A DNA stretch of 64,000 nt, taken from positions 62,079,820 to 62,143,819 of the forward strand of contig NC_081554.1 of NCBI RefSeq assembly GCF_963082655.1, given 5' to 3'. This stretch comes from Stomoxys calcitrans. Lineage: Eukaryota; Arthropoda; Insecta; Diptera; Muscidae. Shown piece by piece: positions 33,233 through 44,340 of the stretch (its first letter is position 1; every line of letters starts with the position of its first letter). The position numbers and the translations under genes are program-made. Below the pieces are notes generated by a model. That model ran no database searches and was not told the DNA's origin. It saw only the letters and a program-made list of their open reading frames with translations.

Positions 33233-34411
33233 GCGAGTGGCACTCGCACTCGACCTCAAGTATCGTCTCAAGTATCCGATCGGAAACCTCTTTCCTTTCT
33301 TCTTGCTTTCCTATCGTCGCCTCGCTTATACAGCGATGGTATGAGCTGCTTTCATCCTCAATCCATTCTCCCTCATAGCCGTGGTGGCTGCCTCACACCT
33401 AATATGTATGTCAGTGGGTCGGATATCTAGAAAAGTCTCCAGTGCCCTAGTGAGAGTTATTCTCATCGCTTGGCATAGGCGGTCACTTGAGGTCGAGTTC
33501 GAGGCACTGCTGCCAGCGGCACAGTCTTGGATTGACGGAACGCTGGAACCCAGAGACTGGAACTTTAGACTGCCTGACCATAATACGGTCCTGCAGACAG
33601 AGATCCAGCCGATCACTTAATGCGTGAGGTGGTGTGGTACCAAAGCGAGGACGTCGAGAGTGAACATCTTTACGAACAGTAAAATGGCCATGAGGGCAAT
33701 AACAAGCAGAAAGGTAAGGTGACGAACAGTTTTGGAGTGTAAGAAGTAGGATGGTACAATGCGCATATTTTCTTGCCGGGCCATAACGAAGTAAGGGAAA
33801 TGAAAGGGCAGATGATTTGGCAGAGAAGGGCAGAGAACTGCTGTCAATAAACTTGGTTAACTCGAAACCTTTCGCGTCGACGCAGTGCGATTTAAGGGCG
33901 TGGGCGACGTACGCGCATGTAACACTGTGGAACAGTGAAACAGTCGGTAGGACGGCGAAAATCCTATGGGGTGACCCGTATCGTGAGGGGACGAGGCTAT
34001 TACTGAAAGGAAGTAAGAAGCAGGTAAGTATTGGTTTTAGTATCATAACGGGACATATAGGACTACGAGCTCACTTATGCAAAATCGGTGCGGCAAGTGA
34101 TAGCATGTGGCGAAGATGATGAAACGTTGGAGCATGTCCAATGTCATTGCCCGGCTTTCTCGGCTAAAAGACACCGCTACTTAGGTGGGGACACAATACC
34201 AGACATGAACCAACTTAGGGGAGTGCTATGGAAAACAGTTAAAGATTTTGTAAGTAAGCACGGAATTCCGGACTCCAAATTTTCTTTTTCGAGGTTACTT
34301 TTTAGTGTTTTTAAAGCGCACAACAAGCAGATTACTGGCTTAAATGTGTGTCCATAGTGGCATGGGGCGGATTAATATCCGCACCCTCTTTTCAACCTAA
34401 CCTAACCTAAC
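33233..34411 (+). mobile_element. LINE-R with 5' inversion (twin priming) and 10-bp target duplication
   Basis: AACCATACAT is repeated at 33223-33232 and 34412-34421. About 33245-33485 is LINE-R in reverse, from the RT-RNase H junction; from 33486 (CTTGAGGTCGAGTTCGAGGC) to 34411 it runs forward through RNase H and the C-terminal domain to CAACCTAACCTAACCTAAC. The inverted and forward segments meet in the same short LINE-R word (CTTGAGGTCGAG), as expected of a 5' inversion. The protein frames are broken, including the DGSK region, which is deleted (33544-33560). Confidence 0.9.
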
Positions 34412-34421
34412 AACCATACAT

Positions 34422-35434
34422 TTTTTCCATCACTCTGGAGGGCTGCTAGGTTTATTGTCTTCTCTAGTTTTATCTTCAAAAGTTTTTATTTGTTTGGGTG
34501 TTTGTTACCTTCGGAAATGGCTCTAAATCAAATCAAAAATGGTCTCCAAGGACTAATTTATTCTTAAGTTCGCACACACGAGCACTAGCGTCTATGTAAA
34601 CGTGCATTAAGCCAAGGATCATTTCTATAAAGGAAACAAAGAACCATGGTCACAACGTCATCAACAACAGCAGTAACAAAAAAAAAAAAGCATCCATAAG
34701 TTAATGTATTACATTTAAAATCAATATGAGGCTTCTTTTTATTACATAGTCGTATATCTTTATTGGTAACAAAAGAATTCAAACGCACCGCAAAGAAAAG
34801 TATAGCCATAAAAAGAAAAGTTTGCTCCCATTTGGTTCCATTTGAACATTCATTATTGTGTGTTGGAAACTATTCTCCAAAGAATATTTAATTTTTTTTA
34901 TTCTTTCTGCGCGTAGAAGTGAAAATTTTATGGAGTACATATGCTACGACGTTAGGGACTGGCAAATGGCAAGCATGATACGTGGCCTTGGTATGGATCT
35001 TTGGAATATATAATTTTATTTAAGATTTCTTTTGTACATATTTGATATTTGGTCATTAGACAATACAAAAAGGACACCTAAGGGTAAAATATGTCAATTT
35101 CTTTGGAACGTGGTAGTAAGACCGTTCAAACATTGTTTAAATGTTGTCGTTAAAAATCTCTGCATTTTATGGCGTTCGCCTGTTTTTTAATGACTGCCTT
35201 AGACATTATCAATTTTATTTTTACAAGTCGTTTGAGATGATTTAAGCTACATTTTTTAAATAGTTCCATAAAAATTCCATCGAAAAAAAAATGTGTAATA
35301 CTAGGAAGTCAGAAGAATATAATTGCCAGACCAATGTGTGGCACAGGCTAAACATTTCAAAAATATATAGAGCAGCGTTACTGAAAAATCTCAATTTAAG
35401 TGAAAATCTAAGAAATTTTGAAATAAGCAAGTGA
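34422..35434. other. Intron sequence, no gene seen
   Basis: AT-rich with poly(A) and poly(T) runs (about 34679-34690). The small open frames have no recognisable family. No repeat is recognised until about 35435, where CTGCTGGGCCGAATCTTATA begins an array-repeat end scrap. Confidence 0.4.
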
Positions 35435-35568
35435 AGAAGTGGTAAGTTCTGCTGGGCCGAATCTTATATACTCTTCACCATGGATCGCATTTGTAAAGTT
35501 TTTTGCGCCGTATGTCTTCATAGGCAAACAAAAGATAATGGACAAAAAATTCTAAGCTATTGGAGCTA

Positions 35569-36173
35569 AAGGGTGATTTTTTTGAGGTTAGGATTTTCAT
35601 GCATTAGTATTTGACAGATCACGTGGGATTTCAGACATGGTGTCAAAGAGAAAGATGCTCAGTATGCTTTGACATTTCATCATGAATAGACTTACTAACG
35701 AGCAACGCTTGCAAATCATTGAATTTTATTACCAAAATCAGTGTTCGGTTCGAAATGTGTTCATTCACCGTAACGTTGCGTCCAACAGCATCTTTGAAAA
35801 AATACGGTCCAATGATTCCACCAGCATTCCACAATGATTCCAGTGCATTTTTCGGGATGCATGGGCAGTTCTTGAACGGCTTCTGGTTGCTCTTCACTCC
35901 AAATGCGGCAATTTTGCTTATTTACGTAGCCATTCAACCAGAAATGAGCCTCATCGCTGAACAAAATTTGTCAAAATTTGAACACATTTCGAACCGAACA
36001 CTGATTTTGGTAATAAAATTCAATGATTTGCAAGCGTTGCTCGTTAGTAAGTCTATTCATGATGAAATGTCAAAGCATACTGAGCATCTTTCTCTTTGAC
36101 ACCATGTCTGAAATCCCACGTGATCTGTCAAATACTAATGCATGAAAATCCTAACCTCAAAAAAATCACCCTT
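35569..36173 (-). mobile_element. Foldback-like Tc1/mariner derivative, copy 2
   Basis: 605 bp between TA dinucleotides (35567-35568 and 36174-36175). It has the same 194-bp inverted arms as the copy at 26037, but the catalytic fragment in the centre (FSDEAHFWLNGYVNKQNC) reads on the minus strand, so the element is inserted the other way round. The centre differs by small insertions (GATTCCAGTG near 35836 and AAATTTGTCAAAATTTG near 35963) that break its frame. Confidence 0.9.
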
Positions 36174-36175
36174 TA

Positions 36176-37110
36176 TATCAGGTTATGGACTGAATCGAAG
36201 CATACTTTGTTTGGATGTTGGAGACAACAGTAGAAGTCACTGTGCAAAATTTAGGACAAGATTTGCTCCATATAGGGGCTCAAAGTGTAAAATCGGGAGA
36301 TCGGTTTATATGGGATCTATATACGTTTATATTTTCCCCTCCTTATGCTGGCAACATTTGTGAGGTACTATGCCATGTAAAACTTCTCTTCAAAGAGGTG
36401 TCGCTCTGCGGCACGCCGTTCGGACACGGCTATGAAAAGGAGGCCCCTTATCATTGAGCTTAAACTTGAATCGGACTGCACTCATTGATATGTGAGAAGT
36501 GTGCTGCAGTTCCTTAGTGGAATGTTCATGGGCAAAATTTGCATTTGTATAAAGACCATATTTGGCACATATGTTGAAGGTCACAGAAGAAGTGATTGCC
36601 AAATGGGATAATAATTGCGCTCATTAGAGCCTCAACAAGTCAAAATCTGAGATATGTTTATATGGCAGCTATATCTGGTCATCGATTTAGACCATACTGG
36701 CCATAGTTGGTGAAAATCAAAACAAAACACCTCAAAAAAACCTTCTGCAAAATTGGATAAGAATTGCGCCTTCGAGAGGCCCAAGAAGTCATAATCCAAG
36801 ATCGGTTAATATGGCAGTTATATCGTAACATGGACCGATATGATCCATTTACAGTCCCAACCGACATACACTTAAAAATTTCAATCTCCTAGCTTTATTC
36901 CTTCGAATGTTACCGTGCGTTCTTTACAGGTAGACGGACAGGCGGGCAGACGCTCAGATGGACAGACAGACAGCCAAATGGCTACATCGACATAGGATGC
37001 CAAGACGATCGTGAAAATATATATTTAGTTGCATCACAGGTCAATATTTTGATGTGCAAAAAATGGAATTACGAAGTTAGTATACCCTCATCCTATGGTG
37101 GAGGGTACAA
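36176..37110 (+). repeat. Array repeat, + orientation, broken by a SINE
   Basis: ATCAGGTTATGGACTGAATC and CGGGAGATCGGTTTATATGG precede the SINE; GTTTATATGGCAGCTATATC and CAAGATCGGTTAATATGGCA follow it. The common end is at 36930-37110 (GACAGACAGACAGCC, AAATATATATTTAGTTGCAT, CTCATCCTATGGTGGAGGGT). Confidence 0.75.
36332..36555 (+). mobile_element. SINE, 5'-truncated
   Basis: It begins at TTTCCCCTCCTTATGCTGGC, so both promoter boxes are lost, and runs to GGGCAAAATTTGCATTTG. Well preserved body: CTCTGCGGCACGCCGTTCGG and TGATATGTGAGAAG. Confidence 0.87.
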
Positions 37111-37194
37111 AAAATGGAAGATCAGAACTGAAACTGGGAGATCATTCCATGTATATATCGTATCAAAATATTTTACAATATACAGGGTGGCTGA

Positions 37195-37340
37195 TGAAAG
37201 CCGCTACCAAAAAAAAATGTAATAACTTTTTTTCTATTTAATAATAATAATTTAATAATTAATTTAATTAATTAATTAATTAATTTAATTAATAATAATT
37301 TAATAATTAATTTAATAATTTAATTTAACCAGTAAGGAAA
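37195..37340. repeat. Low-complexity (TAAT)n stretch
   Basis: Repeated TTTAATAATTAATTTAATTA-type sequence at about 37235-37330, following a polyA-T rich block. A simple-sequence expansion. Confidence 0.85.
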
Positions 37341-37394
37341 AGGAAAAGTCAGACGGAGCCGACTATATATTACCCTACACCACCTGGTAAAAAT

Positions 37395-37600
37395 GCAAAT
37401 TTTGTTAAATTTGTCCATGAACACTAAGGAACAGGGGCAAACTTCTCACATATCAATGAGTGCAGTCCTCACAAATGGTGCCAGCATTAGAAGGGGGAAA
37501 CCACCGCTGAAATTTTTTTTCTGATGTTCTCGCCAGGATTCGAACCCAGACGTTCAGCGTCATAGGTGGACATGCTAACCTCTGCGCTACGGTGGGCTCC
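37395..37600 (-). mobile_element. SINE with internal deletion
   Basis: The tail (TTTGTCCATGAACACTAAGG, AACAGGGGCAAACTTCTCAC) is joined at about 37468 directly to the part with CTCACAAATGGTGCCAGCAT, so the middle (about 100 bp) is missing. The head has the perfect box B complement GGATTCGAACC (about 37538) and GCTAACCTCTGCGCTACGGT. Confidence 0.88.
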
Positions 37601-37604
37601 ACCT

Positions 37605-39058
37605 GGTGTACGTAGTAGAAACTTTCTCGAAATCTAGTCGAACTTTAATTTGGGTACCTATTGAAATATCAAATGGAACCTTGTAAGATTTTCCTACGAT
37701 AGGACAACAAATTTGGATTTCCACACGCTTAAAAGGCCATATCGGATAAAAGATTATATGGGAGTTATATCGATATATATATAGATATATGAGACGTCAA
37801 ATAGAACATCTCACGCCCTATATTGCAGAGATGTGGGCAAACTTGTAGCTTTTTTGGGCTTTTTGTCCAAAAAGTAATTGCGGATTTTTCATTGGCGTTG
37901 GCGTTGACAAATTTTTTCACAGCTTGTGACTCTGTAATTGCATTCTTTCTTCTGTCAGTTATCAGCTGTTACTTTTAGCTTGCTTTAGACAAAAAGTGTA
38001 AAAAAATTATATTTGATTAAAGTTCATTCTAAGTTTTATTAAAAATGCATTCAATTTCTTTTAAAAAATCCGCAATTACTTTTTGGGCAACCCAATATAT
38101 ACATTGGAGCTATAACTAAATCAGTACCGATTTTAATGATATTTTGCGCACATATTGGATCAAATAAAACGTCTCATGCAAAATCGGACGAAACTTGTGG
38201 TTTCTACAGGCTAAAGTCTATTTATGATGAAATATATATCGGGGACCTGTATCTAAATCTGAACCGATTTTTATGAAATTTTGCATACATATGAAGACGT
38301 CAAATAAAGCACCCCATGACAAATTGGGTAAAGATCGGACCAAAAGCCATAAAACTCCATATCGGATAAAAGATATATATGGGTGCTATATCTACATCTG
38401 AACCGATTTCTATGAAATTTTGCAGTCGCATTGAAACTTTAAAGAAAACTCTTTATGCAAAATTTTGTAGCAATCCGACCGAAATTATGGCTGCAATATC
38501 CGCAAAATTTCATATCGGATGAAAGTTATATATGAGAGCTTTATCTAAATCTGAACCGTTTTTGACGAAATTTTGCCTAAATATGAGAAAGTTGAATAAA
38601 ACACCCCATGCCAAATTTTGTAAAGATCGGACTAAAATTGTGGCTTCTATGGCCTTAAAAGGCCATATCGGATGAAAGATATATATGGGAGCTATATTTA
38701 AATCTGAACCGATTTGTATGAAATTTTGCACATATATGAATAAAGCATCCCAAGACAAATTTTGTAAAGATCGGACCAAAATTGTGGCTTCTACTGCCTT
38801 AAAAGGCCATTTCAGATGAGACTTGTGCCAAAAAAGAGACTTGTGCAAAATTTCATGACAATCGGACAATAAATGCGACCTGTAACTTGATCACAAGAAT
38901 ACATGGACAGACAGACGGACTTAGCTAAATCGAATCAGGAAGTGATTTTAAGCCGATCGGTATACTCATCAATGGGTTTAGCTCTTCTCCTTCTGAGCGT
39001 TACAAACAAATGCACAAAGTTATAATACCCACTACCAGAGTAGTGATGTAGGGTATAA
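37605..39058 (+). repeat. Array repeat, third subtype, + orientation
   Basis: Units of roughly 170 bp with GCCATATCGGATGAAAGATA, TATATGGGAGCTATATTTAA and ATCTGAACCGATTTGTATGA. The end has GACAGACAGACGGACTTAGC, AATCAGGAAGTGATTTTAAG and AATACCCACTACCAGAGTAG, distinct from the other array ends though the same in plan. A MITE sits inside it. Confidence 0.78.
37853..38095 (-). mobile_element. mariner-type MITE, copy 5
   Basis: The right TIR is intact and followed by TA; the left end is altered (TTTGTCCAAAAAGTAATTGC), so its exact start is uncertain. The inner sequence is colinear with the copy at 26987. Confidence 0.85.
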
Positions 39059-39865
39059 AAATGAGTCATTCAGTCTGGTCTACTAATTTGTATATACTCA
39101 AATCAAGACTTATGTCTCCTTGCAGTATATTCGAGTTCTTAATGCATTTGGTGTATGGCTACGTGGGCATTCAGCAAAGGTGCACTTGAAAGCGCTTCTA
39201 CTTTTTGCTAGTGGTTATGCTATTGTCAATTTTCCTTAGAATATTAATCCTCAGGGAAATTGAATATCGTTTTAATTTTCTGTAATCTGATAGCATCTGC
39301 TGATATAAAAGATTTTCCTTCTTAGACTTAAATGATTTTCACATAATCTTAACTAAATGCAGAAATTAAACCGCGACAGTGCACTATGGCCTCAAATTGT
39401 CCTCAAGGAGGCTACAGAAGTAAAAATCCGCATTGCGTATTATACAAGAAGTTAATCGGAAGAAGAAGAGAAATCATTCTATACTGAAAATAATTTTGTA
39501 TGAAAAATCTAAAATTCGATCCAAAGATCAGCAAACCTAATTCAATGGTGGTATATTTTCCAACTTTTTAAGGAAGCATTTCCTGTAAAATATTTTCCTT
39601 CATGTTTAGGATTTTTTATATTAAATTATAGTTTAATAACTCCTTAACTTTGCGTCTTGTTTTTAAAGACACAAATCTAAAATGAAGGTCAAAATATCGT
39701 TGAAATTTAGGAAACTGGGACAGAACAACAGTCCACCGTGGTTGAAGACGCAAAATAGCCTTACAAATAGGAGCGACTTTAAATAGGCAAAGATTCTGAG
39801 TAAAAAAATAAAATTATTTTTTAAAAAATAATAATTAAACAGTCTTCTATGAAGAAAAAAAAGTA
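39059..39865. other. Intron sequence, no gene seen
   Basis: AT-rich, no recognised repeat and no convincing frame. Possibly original intron. Confidence 0.45.
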
Positions 39866-39869
39866 TCAA

Positions 39870-41690
39870 CGGGGTTAGGTTCAAGTGGCAATCTGCCATC
39901 AGACTCACTTAGAAGGCACCTTGCCTTCTAGTTCCTACCGTTGAACCATCCAGACCGTTGAACCATCCAATGACAGCAAAGCAGGAGACCTCTTCAAGTC
40001 TAGATGAGGCCACATAGTTTTTGAATGAGGCCACAGCCCCCTCTTTGTGACCATCTATCATTCCTTGTCCTTCGGGCCTGGTTCTAAAAACTTAGATTAC
40101 ATGTCGCTAGAGGCATACTCACAGATTCCAATTTTCCTGGAATGTGTTATGTAGTTTCTGGTCTCGCTAGCTCGTCCGCTTTAGAATTCCCTGGGATATC
40201 TCTGTGGCCCGGCGCCAACAACAGGTTAATTTTTTAACTGTTCAGCCATCTCGTTGCTCAGCTCGTAGACCTCTTCAAGTCTAGATGAGGCCACATAGTT
40301 TTGGAAAGCTCACAGCCCTCTCTTTGTGACCATCTATCATTCGTTGTCCTCCGGGCCTGGTCCTGAAAACTCAGCTTACATGTCGTTAGAGGCATACCCA
40401 CAGATTCCAGTATCCCTAAAATTTTTTAGGTAGTTTCTAGTCTCGCAAGCTCATCTGCTTTAAAATACCCTGGAATATCTCTGTGGCCCGGCAACAAGAA
40501 CAGGTGAATTTTTAACTGTTCAGCCATCTTGTTGAGAGATCTGCTACACTCGAGGGCGATTTTTGTGTTCAGACATACGTTCTCCAGAGATTTAATGGCT
40601 TCTTGGATGTCTATGAAGATATTTATGCCAATTGTCGTTATGACATTATATCAAAGCCATTCCACCACTTCCCTTATTGCAAGCATTCCGCTTGATACAC
40701 ACCAGTTCTAAATCTTTAGAGTTCACCCCAAAGCCCACCTGGTCGTCTAGTTTGGAACCACCCGTATAAAGTTCTATGTAACTTCTGTCACCAGGGATAT
40801 CGTAGTTCCTATCGGATCTATCAGGAATAGTGGTACAGTAATTTCTATCAAAAAGCGGCTCAGGTAGAGTATATTGTCAGGAACATCGGATATTGTATGA
40901 AGCATAATACAGTGTCCGTAGCCATGGCCAATGAGAAAGCTCCCTTAACCTTACGGCAGTGGTCGCTGCAATTTGTCTAGCCACAATGTCCAGAGGCATT
41001 AAATGTAGCATTAAATTCAATGCATCAGATGGTGTCGTCCTCAGTGCGGCTGTGACGTATAAACAAGCCATCCTTTGGATTCGGTTAAGTATTGAGCAGT
41101 AGGTGGATTTTTGAAGCGCCGTCCACCGGATCACAACACCATATAGCATTATAGGTCTGACAACTGGAGCACATACCCAAATGCATGACCCGTGGTCTAA
41201 ACCCCCAACTTTTGCTAATGGCTCTCTTGCAAGTGTAAAGGCAAGAATGGCCTTTCTTGCTTCTTCCAAAATGTTGGATTTGAAGTTCAATTTCCTGTCC
41301 AGCAAAACACCTAGGTATTTTGTGCTTTCTGTAAATGAAACATTCTCTCCTCCCAAGGAGACAGATTCTACTATAGGCAACTTTTATCTTCTACTGAAAA
41401 GAACTACTTCTGTCTTGCACGGATTTATACCTAGACCACTTTCGGTAGCCCGCTTCGCTGTTGCACGTAAAGCTTCCTGCGTTATATATCTTAGAGTGCT
41501 GGGAAACTTTCCCTAACCGCAAATGCAACGTCATATGCAAACGCGACCACTTTTACACTTTTTTCTTCCGGAGACAATCATATATTGTTAATGGCTATAG
41601 TCAAAAGTAGAGGAGACAGTACACCTCCTTAAAGTGTTCCTCGGCTGACTCATTTTTTTAGATCCACAGATCCCAAGACTGGTACCACTG
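39870..41690 (-). mobile_element. RNase H-type non-LTR retrotransposon (LINE-C), minus strand
   Basis: Minus strand 41380-40877 reads STKYLGVLLDRKLNFKSNIL, then GLDHGSCIWVCAPVVRPIML, YGVVIRWTALQKSTY, LNRIQRMACLYVTAALRTTP and LNLMLHLMPLDIVARQIAAT. This is the RT C-terminal region of the same general type as LINE-R but clearly a different family. RNase H-like sequence follows leftward (40750-39870). No poly(A) or other clear 3' end is visible. The frame survives for 167 codons there and breaks elsewhere. Confidence 0.8.
39987..40548 (-). repeat. Tandem duplication of 281 bp inside LINE-C
   Basis: GACCTCTTCAAGTCTAGATG occurs at 39987 and 40268. Both copies run through GACCATCTATCATT, CACAGATTCCA, ATCTCTGTGGCCCGGC and AACTGTTCAGCCATCT. 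They differ at many positions, so the duplication is not recent. Confidence 0.87.
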
Positions 41691-42109
41691 CATTGATTTA
41701 GACCAGTCCTTGAGTACAGTTAAAACATTTAACAATTTTTTCCTAATGATTTTTGCCATAGTATTCCATTGTGCATTAGATAACATTCTACACAGAAGTT
41801 TGAATTTAAGTAAAAAAACGTTTACAGATTAAAAGTGTCTCAAACAAAAACAACACAAGTAAATGTTCTTTTACAAAAAAAAAACGTAAGAACAAAAATA
41901 TCTTAAGGCAACTATTTATGTTATTTACAAAGAACTGTGTCCAGAGTCAAATACAACTTGATTCCAAGTTAATGATAATGATGATGATGTAACATTGAAA
42001 ACAGATGTCTCTGTTCCCAAGAGTTCAGGGCTTAACTCTCTTAATGAAATTTTATAATTTTCCACAAGATGTTTTCTTAACTAAATACAAGATATTATTT
42101 TTTTCTGTC
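41691..42109. other. End of the long intron before the second visible exon
   Basis: AT-rich; no repeat recognised. It leads into the pyrimidine-rich acceptor TTTCTGTCTTTCTTTTCAG at 42102-42120. Confidence 0.5.
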
Positions 42110-42120
42110 TTTCTTTTCAG

Positions 42121-42263
42121 ATATCTTCCGTCGTTTCAGTGCTCGTCTCTTCCCCACAACTTTGTTGGGACGAGGTGATGACAGTGATGAGGCTTCCGGC
42201 TCTGGTGGTGTTATTTCAACCAATTTTGATCCCAAAAAGGGCAACACCACATCCACAGTTAAG
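42121..42263 (+). CDS. Icarapin-like secreted protein, exon 2 of 3 visible
   Basis: The exon completes the split Asp codon, then reads IFRRFSARLFPTTLLGRGDD, SDEASGSGG and VISTNFDPKKGNTTSTVK, ending in phase 0 at AAG before GTTTGT. NTT is an N-glycosylation sequon; NTTST followed by K and (next exon) VDGHKVEVNET matches the most conserved block of icarapin-family proteins as I remember it. The FRRF/LF segment is amphipathic. Acceptor and donor both fit GT-AG rules. The three exons code for 205 residues, near the usual 200-220 even without the start. Confidence 0.8.
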
Positions 42264-42387
42264 GTTTGTATTGTCAAACAAAGGACAAAGTTAAAGAAGA
42301 GAATTAAGAATTTAAAACGTTGATATTGAATTAGAAATAACGAGTAGATGTGTGTTCAGCACCTGGGGAGTCACTACTACTAATATG

Positions 42388-42442
42388 CAAATTTCCCCAT
42401 GAACATTTCACTAAGGAATCAAACTTCCCACATATAAAACAT
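42388..42442 (-). mobile_element. SINE 3' tail fragment
   Basis: ATTTCCCCATGAACATTTCA, CTAAGGAATCAAACTTCCCA and CATATA match the reversed SINE tail; the rest is absent. Confidence 0.7.
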
Positions 42443-42464
42443 CTAACATATCAATGATTGCTGT

Positions 42465-43775
42465 TGTTGTTGTATCAGTGTATTGTGTTCTATCTTTCAT
42501 CTGCTTGATTCTGTTGAGTATCCAGAATTAGGAACTCTGCACCCACAGGAATCTGCGACCCAGACCCAGATGGGTTTGGCTGGGCTATTAAATAGGTGAC
42601 ATGTGTCGTGTGGTCCATTGTCACAATCGGGACATACATCCTGCATGTTGGCATAAGTCCTTGTTTTGTAGGAGTCATCATCACAAGATGATGATTTGGA
42701 TGATCTCTGCGATAACAGTTCAGAAAATATCGCTCAGGCAGCATGTAGTTATGTCTTCACATGGGTAGGATCTTTGTCTCCTGATGGAGGTGGTTCCTGT
42801 GAGAACTGAGGAGACAGTCCGTCGCAGTTCAATGAGCGGCATTCTGACAGATCTGTATATCATTCCACTGCGTGTCACAGAGCTGGCGAAACTACACTTG
42901 CGCTATACAACTAACCACAAACCGGCCAATTGTTTTGTGCGTGATCAAAACGGTCTCATTGGCAGCACTCCAAGTGCTGTCGTCAAGTGACTTGAGGACC
43001 GACTTTATGGCAAATTGCTATGGCATATGAGGAGAAGTTGTAAGAGCTGTCAAATGTGTCAAATGTGCCACCTTGTGTCCCAAGTATTTAGGGACACAAG
43101 GTGGCTGATATCTTCAGATTTCTTGCAGCGAAATAAGAGGCAAGTTCGCTGAGGTAGACGTTTAACCTATCCCACAAATGTCATCAATGGGTCGAGCGCC
43201 TCATGCCATGATCGTACAATCGTCCGTATAGGATACGATCTCTATGCCGTCTGTGGGGGCATGGAATGGAGGATAGGTAAAGGTTATACAGTGTCATAGG
43301 TATCACCCCGCCTTGGGAATTCCCTGTGTCACTCTACGGTTTTTCTCATCCCTAAATTCCACAAATGACTGGCGACCACACAGATAATTCGCGACCCAGA
43401 GTTTCAGGCAATCGTCCGCATAAGATACGATCTCTATTCCGTCTGTGGGGGGATGGAATGGAGCATCGGTAGAGGTTATACAGTGCCATAGGTATCATCC
43501 CGCCTTGGGAACTCCCTGTGGGAACTGTACGGTTTTTCGATTTCTTATCCCACAAATGACTGGAGAGCACACAGATAATTCGCAACTCAGAGTTTCAAGC
43601 CTGGCTGTAGGCAGGTTTCAGCGAAGTCCTCCAATAGTTTAGTATGGCTGACCGTGTCGAATACCTTTGATAGGTCCACTGCCTCGAGGATCGTCCAATC
43701 ACAGGGCCTGGGCTTGATTGAAGCCGCGGCAAGTGTGTAATGGCATGCAAAGCAGTTATTGTGCTGATCCATACT
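42465..43775 (-). mobile_element. LINE-A, 5'-truncated copy with 3' end
   Basis: The 3' end on the left reads (minus strand) TACAACAACAACAGC, the short CAA-repeat tail. Inward on the minus strand: GCYRRDHPNHHLV-like (NCYRRDHPNHHLVMM, 42640-42720), the knuckle VTMDHTTHVTYLIAQPNPSG in one frame (CDNGPHDTCHLFN-like across frames), and at 43060-43775 RT (VDLSKVFDTVSHTKLLEDFA at about 43620-43690, then NKKSKNRTVPTGSSQGGMIP). It supplies the uninterrupted target sequence of the mariner at 2981. Confidence 0.82.
43217..43605 (-). repeat. Tandem duplication of about 194 bp inside LINE-A
   Basis: CAATCGTCCGTATAGGATAC (43217) and CAATCGTCCGCATAAGATAC (about 43411) start two copies that share the RT segment through CACACAGATAATTCGC. 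The copies include the YxDD-proximal region, so this LINE copy has that part twice. Confidence 0.85.
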
Positions 43776-44340
43776 CAGAACAGTTATTGAAAGTCATAAC
43801 AAAACACCTAGTGCCGAATTTCAGCCAAATCGGATAGGAATTGCGCCCTCTAGAGGCTCAAGAAGTCAATATGTCAGATCGGTTTATATGGCAGCTATAC
43901 CAGGCTATGAACCGATTTGAACCATATTTACCACAGTTGTTGGAAGTTATATCAAAACACGTCATGTAAAATTTGAGCCAAATCGGATAGGAATTGCGTA
44001 CACTAACGGCTCAAGAAGTCAAGATCCCAGTTCGGTTTATATGGCAGCTATATCAAAACGTGGACCGTTATAGCCCATTTACAATCCCAACCGACCTACA
44101 CCTATAAGAAGTATTTGTGCAAAATTTCAAACGGCTAGCTTTACTCCTTCGAAAGTTTGCGTGCTTTCGACAGACAGACGGACGGACGGACGGACAGACG
44201 GATGAACATGGCTAGTTCGACTTAAAATGTCATTACGATCAAGAATATATTTACTTTATGGGGTCTTAGACGAATATTTCGAGGAGTTACAAACAGAATG
44301 ACGAAATTAGTATACCCCCATCCTATGGTGGAGGGTATAT
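43776..44340 (+). repeat. Array repeat, + orientation, with common end
   Basis: Three units (GATCGGTTTATATGGCAGCT and GGCTCAAGAAGTCAA words), then CAGACAGACGGACGGACGGA, CAAGAATATATTTACTTTAT and CCCCATCCTATGGTGGAGGG. It is closely similar to 12.7-13.5 kb. Confidence 0.83.

Larger units (their letters stand above)
2303..42120 (+). other. Intron of about 39.8 kb in the icarapin-like gene
   Basis: Bounded by GTAAGT at 2303 and TTTCTTTTCAG at 42110-42120. The exon ends are compatible: one leftover base on the left, two needed on the right, giving Asp. The interior is nearly all transposons and tandem repeats, listed separately. No other host gene is visible inside on either strand. Confidence 0.7.

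Noticed and set aside
35569..36173. Inversion of the central part of the foldback element between the two copies
   Set aside because: Because the arms are inverted copies of each other, the whole element inserted in the other orientation gives the same picture; no inversion is needed.
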